Positions 7,677 to 12,997 of a DNA stretch of 12,997 nt are shown here, piece after piece. Below the pieces are notes generated by a model. That model saw only the letters and a list, made by a program, of their open reading frames with translations. It did not search any database and was not told where the DNA came from. Source of the DNA: Trichomonas tenax (taxonomy: Eukaryota > Parabasalia > Trichomonadida > Trichomonadidae); contig JALKBU010001296.1 of assembly GCA_023091735.1 (NCBI GenBank), positions 1 to 12,997 on the forward strand, given 5' to 3'. Both the position numbers and the translations under genes were made by a program. The stretch's first letter is position 1; each line of letters starts with the position of its first letter.

Positions 7677-7773
7677 TTTTTAATTATATTTATTTTGTTA
7701 AGTAAAATTTTTGTGTTATTTATATATTATACATCAAAATGCATATTTATAAAAATCTATAAAAACAAAAAAA
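7677..7773. terminator. Shared 3' region of two convergent genes with opposing TAAA signals
   Basis: Only 97 bp separate the two stop codons. On the plus strand TAAA at 7703-7706 lies 27 nt past the CARMIL-like stop. On the minus strand TAAA at 7746-7749 lies about 25 nt past the gp210-like stop. TAAA is the known trichomonad polyadenylation motif, and the matched spacing supports both. The two transcripts may overlap at their 3' ends. Confidence 0.6.
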
Positions 7774-10700
7774 TTACTTCCAAAGAATTGGAAGATTTCT
7801 ATGAGTTCCAATATTCTTTGTCACGGAGACATTTAGAACATCGGACACTGGACAAATGTATCTCTCATTGATTCTAATACACATTTCGTACCCGCAGGAG
7901 CAATCGATGAAACTGAACAAACGATCCATTCTCTCTCTCCTGCCGTTTGAGAAAATTGGTCTTACTTCGACATATTCTTCACTGCTCGGGAAAACTTCTG
8001 CACCAAGAAGTTTCGTGACTGTTGTGTTTGCTTTGTTGTGCTGTGAACATTGCACTGTTGCTGTTCCTGTCTTTTTGGCGACAAATTTTCCTGTCATTGA
8101 AACAGACAAACTTCGAGAAGATGATTTCCAGTCAACTAAATCTGTGCAACTCAGTTGCCCGCTTTCTCCGAGAAACAGATAATCAGGCAAATCAAGAGCC
8201 GAGTCGTGAATTGGAACAATCGCGTAAAAACTGAAAAGGTCGTTGAATATTTCTATTTCAACTGTTTTCTGGTCATAAACTTTATATCCTCCATCGACAA
8301 CATCGAATGTTGCATTAATTTTCGTTGTTGTTCCGTTAAATGCATCATAATAGTTTCCTTTGGCATCGATTAATTTAACAAACAGCAAATCTCCATCTTG
8401 TTCAATGAATGCTTCTGTAGGTTTCGAAACAGTTATTGTGACGTTCTGTGTTTGTTTTCCTTTCCTACATTCAGCGCTAAAAACTCCAATTTCGTTCGCT
8501 TCGAATATATCGGGATAACAATATCCGTTTGTTGCGATATAATGGTTTGTTCCTATTGGAAGAGAAATAAATGTTTCTGATTGAAGTTTCTCTTCAACAG
8601 TTAATGGCATTGAATGAACGATTCCATAGAACCTCACATTGATTGTGAAAGATCCTTCTTTGATGAACTTCGCGTATGCTTTCCCTCCTAAAACTCTGAT
8701 TGGAAAGTCTGCTTTCCATTTCACGTCATCGACCGGAATTTCGCCTTTTTCTGTCACCGCAAATGCAGAGAAAACGGTCATCGCTCCAGAAATGAATACT
8801 TCAGATGAAGACTTGATAATGACATCAGTGACATTGGTGACGACAATCGAGATATCAATAAAACTGAAGTTCTCGGCCCCATCGATATAGACTCTGACTG
8901 TTGTCTTTCCTGGTAAAACAGCGAACAAATCATCAGTTATTATATCGCTGTCCATCGATTTATACTTAATAAGGTCGACAGGTCCCGTTGTGAACGAAAT
9001 ATTGACGAATCTTCCTGGAAATGTAACGATCTCTGATGATGAACTCATCGTTAATTTCTCGAAAACAATGACTTTGTAGATACAAGAAATATCGCCAACT
9101 TTTGCTTCTAACTTAAACACGCCCGGCTCTGTTGGCGAGAATTTAAATGTTCCGTTGATAACAGGCTGATCAGCAATAGTTATATTCGCAAAATTGAGAA
9201 CTGAATCGTGGAACTTTTTGCCTTTGTAATTGAAAATATTGACTGAAAGATCAATTGAATATCCAACAGCGCATCTCTTTGGACCAGTGACGACAATCTT
9301 GTAAGGTTTGCTGTAGACAACATTGATCAATGTAGAAAATTCAGGAACGCAAATATCATCAACTCTTATTGAGTTCTTCGATAGCTTCGTCATGTTATAT
9401 CTTCCGCTGCCACCAGTGATAACTGCTTCAGGAACAGGAGAATCTTTCATCAAAACGAGCTCTTCAGAGACACTTAGATTAAATAAAGGTTTGACAGCGA
9501 TTGATGCCGATAAATTTCCTTTCTTGTATTTGAATGTTGCGACTTCATTTAATGGCGTTAAAAGCGGCGCTTGAATCTTTTTACCACTCGACAAAACTCC
9601 GTGAATCGATGTTATGTTGTCTATATCAACAACAGTTTCATTTTCATCGAAGAAATATAAACTGAACTGCGGAATCTTGAAACATGGAATGGAAACTCTC
9701 CAGAACCTCAAAAATTCCTGTGGTTCACTATATTCGAGTGAACGAACGACTCCGCAGTCTGTTGATTGAATTTTGGCTGTTTCATCTGTAATAACGATTG
9801 CAACTTTAGCAATTCTCACAACATTCACTTCGAAAGTGCTTTCGTGGATTAATGGAATCGGGTTATTTTCTGTTGCATCATTATATACCTTTAGAGTGCA
9901 ATTTCCGCGATAAGTGTCCGAAAAATTAACTTTCGAATTATAAACTTTGATTCCTTCATCATTGCCGCAGAAAACATAATAATTAGGCGGCTCAGCGTCT
10001 TCCCAATGCTGTGGTCCACCGTTTATTTGAAGATCAAAAACATTATCGCAGAAACCAGTGATTTTTTCAATTGTTTTCAGCGGCTCTATAACCGAATATA
10101 ATTCAGTCGAGTTTGAGTCTCCACAAGACATCTGTATTCTCACAAAACCAGGTCCAACGCAGCAGAATGAACTGTTGATCACTGATTCGTTCAAAGAAAT
10201 AATCGCATCTGGAAGGAAATACGTGAAAACTTGTCCAGACATTGCCAAAGCAAAGAATGAAATATTGATTTGTTCACCAACATTCATTTCGAATCTTGTC
10301 ATGTTAAATCTCGCGCTGAGGATATCTTCAACAATAACTAATGCCGAAGATTTGCTTCCTGTATTGATATCATAAACATTTATATTTGTCTCACCAACTT
10401 GATTTGCAGTAATGAATCCATTCTCATCAATAATTGCAATATTGATATTATCTGAACTAAAACTGAAGTTTCCGCTTCCATTGATTATTTCGAACTTAAA
10501 TCCTGACTGCTTCACAGGCAAACGTGCTGTTTCTAGTTTTAGAGACGCTTTTTTAACGAAATGAATCGTAAAAGTAAAATTCAAATTAAAAATTGAAGCT
10601 TCAATAATTTGCGTTTCATCAATCGTATTCGAGAAATTTCCAACGACAACTCGATTGTTTGGATGCTCTATTTTGTGTTCTTCAGCATCGTAAACATCAA

Positions 10701-11625
10701 AACGCTCGAAATCAGGATTATTTCCAACTAATATCCATTGTTCATCAGCGACAACAAAATTCGGTTTTGTGACGAAAATCTCTGCGGAAAGATAGTTGTG
10801 TGATAAATCGGAGAAGTATATTTTAAGTGTAGAATGCCCCATACTCAAGGGTTTGAACTTAATCTCTTTATTTTTAAGAGAATATTCGATCACAGAGTTA
10901 TCTGAGTTTGTGATTTTAAAATATGACGGATCGACTTTAGTCATGCATTCCTTTGTAGAGAGATTTATGCTGCAGATATAAATCGAAGATGGAAGAAGAT
11001 CGGAAATGTAAATCGTTGATTTTGGCAAGAAAATGCATTGACAAGCGGTAATTTTGATGTTTTTCGAAGATGTATCAAGAATTTTGACACTAAAGTATAT
11101 CTTTCCAATCGAATTCGTTGTTAAAAAATACGAATTCATTGGTAGAGTGATATTTGGACATAAATTCTTTGAGAATGATAAAGCATTGTTTTCACATGTT
11201 ATATTTATCCACTCAAAAGGTATATATGCAAATTGTTTTTTATGATTATCGCTCGCATTAATTTGTAGGAACTCAATGGACTGATTTAAATATAAATATG
11301 GCGATGAAACTTTGGCATGAACGTAGTTTATCTGTGAAAACTTTAATTTGATGATTTTTTCTTCTCCAGTCGAATTTTTAAGTGAAATATTTAAATAATC
11401 GCGAACATCTGAATACGCAGTGACGTTTAATTTCACTGTTGTATAGTTTTCTATTCGGTAAATGTTAATAATCGAAGCCAATGTTGTATTTGAGATCGAA
11501 ATTTCAACATTTGGATCATAAAATTGCATTTCGTATGTATAAAAGTCTTTCGATGAAGGAATTGATGGTAATCTGATCGATTTCGTCGCCCAATTAAAAG
11601 CGCAAAAAGTAATAAAACATAACAT
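7774..11625 (-). CDS. Nup210/gp210-like nuclear pore luminal glycoprotein (1283 aa)
   Basis: The frame extends beyond 11625 only through non-ATG codons. The first ATG (11625-11623) gives a protein beginning MLCFITFCAFNWA, a good signal peptide, and an initiator fits 26 nt upstream. The rest is a chain of beta-sandwich (Ig/BIG2-like) repeats with more than 30 N-x-S/T sequons, as expected for a protein in the ER/perinuclear lumen. Segments match metazoan Nup210 in order: an E-x-W-I-L-V-G stretch followed by FDVYD; GSGNFSFSS at about residue 380, followed by a VGETNINVYD-type segment; FNMTRFEMNVGE; and INGGPQHWED at about 535. In metazoans gp210 forms a luminal ring around the pore and is anchored by one C-terminal membrane helix. 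This protein is about 600 residues shorter than the ~1880-residue animal form, ends in a cysteine-containing segment (CSCGYEMCIR, about 1245) and IGTHRNLPILWK, and shows no C-terminal membrane helix. Assignment to the family is strong; pore localisation is inferred. Confidence 0.85.
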   Translation of the reverse strand: MLCFITFCAFNWATKSIRLPSIPSSKDFYTYEMQFYDPNVEISISNTTLASIINIYRIENYTTVKLNVTAYSDVRDYLNISLKNSTGEEKIIKLKFSQINYVHAKVSSPYLYLNQSIEFLQINASDNHKKQFAYIPFEWINITCENNALSFSKNLCPNITLPMNSYFLTTNSIGKIYFSVKILDTSSKNIKITACQCIFLPKSTIYISDLLPSSIYICSINLSTKECMTKVDPSYFKITNSDNSVIEYSLKNKEIKFKPLSMGHSTLKIYFSDLSHNYLSAEIFVTKPNFVVADEQWILVGNNPDFERFDVYDAEEHKIEHPNNRVVVGNFSNTIDETQIIEASIFNLNFTFTIHFVKKASLKLETARLPVKQSGFKFEIINGSGNFSFSSDNINIAIIDENGFITANQVGETNINVYDINTGSKSSALVIVEDILSARFNMTRFEMNVGEQINISFFALAMSGQVFTYFLPDAIISLNESVINSSFCCVGPGFVRIQMSCGDSNSTELYSVIEPLKTIEKITGFCDNVFDLQINGGPQHWEDAEPPNYYVFCGNDEGIKVYNSKVNFSDTYRGNCTLKVYNDATENNPIPLIHESTFEVNVVRIAKVAIVITDETAKIQSTDCGVVRSLEYSEPQEFLRFWRVSIPCFKIPQFSLYFFDENETVVDIDNITSIHGVLSSGKKIQAPLLTPLNEVATFKYKKGNLSASIAVKPLFNLSVSEELVLMKDSPVPEAVITGGSGRYNMTKLSKNSIRVDDICVPEFSTLINVVYSKPYKIVVTGPKRCAVGYSIDLSVNIFNYKGKKFHDSVLNFANITIADQPVINGTFKFSPTEPGVFKLEAKVGDISCIYKVIVFEKLTMSSSSEIVTFPGRFVNISFTTGPVDLIKYKSMDSDIITDDLFAVLPGKTTVRVYIDGAENFSFIDISIVVTNVTDVIIKSSSEVFISGAMTVFSAFAVTEKGEIPVDDVKWKADFPIRVLGGKAYAKFIKEGSFTINVRFYGIVHSMPLTVEEKLQSETFISLPIGTNHYIATNGYCYPDIFEANEIGVFSAECRKGKQTQNVTITVSKPTEAFIEQDGDLLFVKLIDAKGNYYDAFNGTTTKINATFDVVDGGYKVYDQKTVEIEIFNDLFSFYAIVPIHDSALDLPDYLFLGESGQLSCTDLVDWKSSSRSLSVSMTGKFVAKKTGTATVQCSQHNKANTTVTKLLGAEVFPSSEEYVEVRPIFSNGRRERMDRLFSFIDCSCGYEMCIRINERYICPVSDVLNVSVTKNIGTHRNLPILWK

Positions 11626-11910
11626 CAAAAATTTTTTTTTAGTTGAGAAATGAAAATAATCCGACAAACTTCAAAAATAACCTCCAAAACTCATAAATGG
11701 AAAGCGAAACGCTTAAATGAACAACCTTTTTTATGATTTTTTTTAGTAATAACCAACAAAATTCACATTAAATTATTCATATCCACACTGAAAAATATCT
11801 AATCATAAAGAGTTATTTGTTCAAATTTTAAATCAAAAAATAAATTTTGATAAATTTAGATAGAATGCCGAACAAGTAATATTTAGTTACAAACAGAAGA
11901 AAGGAACAAG
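11626..11910. other. Intergenic region: gp210-like promoter and IBD gene 3' UTR
   Basis: The two minus-strand genes are separated by 285 bp of AT-rich DNA. Next to the gp210-like start lies its candidate initiator. At the other end, minus-strand TAAA at 11882-11885 lies about 26 nt past the IBD stop codon and is its likely polyadenylation motif. No other gene is seen. Confidence 0.55.
11649..11653 (-). promoter_or_regulatory. Candidate initiator (Inr) of the gp210-like gene
   Basis: On the minus strand TTTTCATTTC contains TCATT, matching TCA(+1)Y(T/A). Transcription from A11651 would give a 26-nt leader to the ATG at 11625, typical of trichomonad genes. It also means the upstream non-ATG in-frame extension to 11667 would start outside the mRNA, which supports the 1283-aa start. 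Confidence 0.6.
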
Positions 11911-12519
11911 TTATTCGAAAGGATTGTCTAATATTGAAAAATCAAATTCCATAAATTCATTGTCTTCAACGTATATGGGTTCTCCTTGCGTCTGTGGTGT
12001 TACTGGAGCAGGAGGCTTATCAAGAACATCTTTGTTAAGCGTTGGAGTAAGCTGAGATGTAAAGCGTGATATGTAGCAGAAAGGAGAGTTCTCTGATACA
12101 GCTCTAACACTCCACTGCTTCATGAAAGTGTTTCCTGTGAGTTGGGGCATCACAATTGCCAAAACTTGTCTGCAAATGTTTTTATCTTTAACAGCGTATA
12201 GACCCATTTGCTGCAAACCGGCGTTTATCGAAGATTTTGATCGACCAATAAAGTTTGCCAATAAACTTGTATTAGTGCAAATAAAAGGACCGAGAAATGA
12301 GATTCCGATGATCTTACACTTACTTGCACGCTTCGATAAGTCTTTGTCGATGTATGAAAGGAGAATAAATAGTTCCCTTCGAAAAACTTGTGCTCGAACA
12401 TCTTTTCCGTATGGTTTTTTGTACGTGTTGAAGTATTTCTTGAGCGCGAAAAACTCTATTTGGTCTGTTTGGGAGAGCTCTGCCCATGAATTGTCGCCAG
12501 AAACGACCTCTCCAAACAT
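11911..12519 (-). CDS. Initiator-binding domain (IBD) transcription factor, short form (202 aa)
   Basis: The start is the first ATG after an in-frame TGA just upstream. Residues about 12-150 match the IBD family of Trichomonas (IBP39 type): a helical N-terminal part (DQIEFFALKKYF, RRELFILLSYID), then a recognition-helix segment at 90-107 with FIGRSKSSINAGLQQMG, then a hydrophobic RQVLAIVMPQL strand/helix and QWSVR near 136-139. In IBP39 the IBD is a winged-helix fold that binds the TCA-type initiator, and a separate C-terminal domain contacts the RNA polymerase II tail. Here the protein ends after the IBD with a proline-rich linker (about 168-182) and an acidic/aromatic tail (EFMEFDFSILDNPFE). 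The polymerase-binding domain of full-length IBP39 is absent, so this is one of the short paralogues and may activate or compete at selected promoters. It should act in the nucleus. The acidic tail resembles a transactivation segment; that is inference. Confidence 0.85.
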   Translation of the reverse strand: MFGEVVSGDNSWAELSQTDQIEFFALKKYFNTYKKPYGKDVRAQVFRRELFILLSYIDKDLSKRASKCKIIGISFLGPFICTNTSLLANFIGRSKSSINAGLQQMGLYAVKDKNICRQVLAIVMPQLTGNTFMKQWSVRAVSENSPFCYISRFTSQLTPTLNKDVLDKPPAPVTPQTQGEPIYVEDNEFMEFDFSILDNPFE

Positions 12520-12533
12520 TTTTCAAAAATCTT

Positions 12534-12554
12534 GTCACATTTTTGGTCACATTT
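12534..12554 (-). promoter_or_regulatory. Duplicated AAATGTGAC motif upstream of the IBD gene
   Basis: On the minus strand AAATGTGAC occurs twice (12554-12546 and 12542-12534), spaced 12 bp start to start, between 15 and 35 bp before the ATG. No TCA-type initiator is seen in this interval; the nearest fit is TCATA at 12608-12612, 91 nt away. The duplicated motif may be a core promoter or regulatory site, which is inferred from its repetition and position only. Confidence 0.35.
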
Positions 12555-12997
12555 ACAAAATTTTCATCATTTTTGCCTATTCTAAACTAAACCCAAACAC
12601 TTTACTTTATGAAATATCTTAACTAACCTTTGTGCAATAAAAATACAAAGTTATTCAGATTTGAAATCTGATTTCAAAAGTTCAAATCGAAATTCCTTTC
12701 GACAACAAATTATTTATGATATAGCAAAATCAATGTCATTGTAATAAAAGATAAATATAATGAATGCAATCTTTATCATTGATGACCATTAAATCCCATT
12801 TATATTCATATTCTTTCCAATTGTATTTTTTTTTTTTTTTTTTTTTTTTTGAAAAAAATTTAAATAAAAAAAAATTAATTTAATTTTTAAAATAAGATCG
12901 GAGTAAACATCTAACATCCTGTCTCCAAAAAACAAAATCCAAAGTTTTAAGCTTTTTTTTTTTAATTTTAATGCGAACACACAAAGTTAATACCCCC
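12555..12997. other. AT-rich noncoding region upstream of the IBD gene
   Basis: No gene is supported. The region holds a 7-bp-arm palindrome CAGATTTGAAATCTG (12656-12670), a small CGAAA/TTTCG inverted repeat nearby, an uninterrupted T25 tract (12826-12850) and shorter A and T runs. Its right edge may hold the 5' or 3' flank of a gene outside the window. The single ORF that can be read across it is an artefact of the poly-T tract, which gives a lysine run on the minus strand. Confidence 0.55.
12826..12850. repeat. Poly-T tract (25 nt)
   Basis: An uninterrupted run of 25 T residues lies in noncoding DNA and is the longest homopolymer in the window. It could be a slippage tract or the A-tail of an old reverse-transcribed insertion in minus orientation. 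No flanking target-site duplication could be recognised. Confidence 0.85.

Noticed and set aside
11626..11667. N-terminal extension of the gp210-like ORF (14 residues)
   Set aside because: It depends on a TTG start. The ATG at 11625 gives a proper signal peptide, and the candidate initiator at 11649-11653 would leave most of the extension, including its start, outside the mRNA.
12122..12622. 166-residue plus-strand frame over the IBD gene
   Set aside because: It is opposite the strongly supported IBD protein and shows no domain of its own.
718..12979. Shared ATGCGAACA at the hairpin (about 717-725) and near the right end (about 12973-12981) as element termini
   Set aside because: A single 9-bp match in 13 kb can arise by chance, flanks do not match, and several host genes lie between.
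12789..12980. 63-residue minus-strand frame at the right end
   Set aside because: Its lysine run is only the translated T25 tract and the rest is AT-rich noise.

Overview
The window looks like nuclear DNA from a parabasalid protist of the Trichomonas/Tritrichomonas type. Three things point there. An intronless gene at the right end encodes a trichomonad-type initiator-binding domain (IBD) protein. Genes are compact and intron-free, with very short 5' leaders and TCA-type initiator elements. TAAA motifs lie about 25 nt past the stop codons, or overlap the stop, as in Trichomonas mRNA 3' ends. Intergenic DNA is strongly AT-rich and rich in homopolymers.

Layout, left to right. (1) 1-1287: two unrecognised genes facing each other, a 104-aa lysine/glutamate-rich protein (+) and a 190-aa protein (-). 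Between them lie an imperfect ~120-bp tandem duplication and a long two-part hairpin that contains the stop codon of the minus-strand gene. This part has the look of accessory or mobile DNA, possibly the edge of a Maverick/Polinton-like element, but no integrase, polymerase, capsid or terminal repeat is visible, so that is only a hypothesis. (2) 1299-1372: a complete tRNA-Asn(GUU) gene on the minus strand with a T6 Pol III terminator. The ATG of the 190-aa ORF starts only 11 nt past the tRNA 3' end. (3) 1758-7676 (+): a 1972-aa CARMIL-like protein with a PH-like domain, leucine-rich repeats and a ~1300-residue disordered tail. (4) 7774-11625 (-), convergent with it: a 1283-aa homologue of the nuclear-pore luminal glycoprotein Nup210/gp210, with a signal peptide and more than 30 N-glycosylation sequons but no visible C-terminal membrane anchor. 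(5) 11911-12519 (-): a 202-aa single-domain IBD transcription factor with an acidic tail. (6) 12520-12997: AT-rich DNA with a T25 tract, small palindromes and a duplicated motif in front of the IBD gene.

The genes do not form an operon-like pathway. They are separate housekeeping or regulatory genes: cortical actin, nuclear envelope and Pol II promoter recognition. The parts most worth following up are the gp210 without a membrane anchor, the short IBD protein whose own start lacks a near canonical initiator, and the ORF abutting the tRNA with its terminal hairpin.
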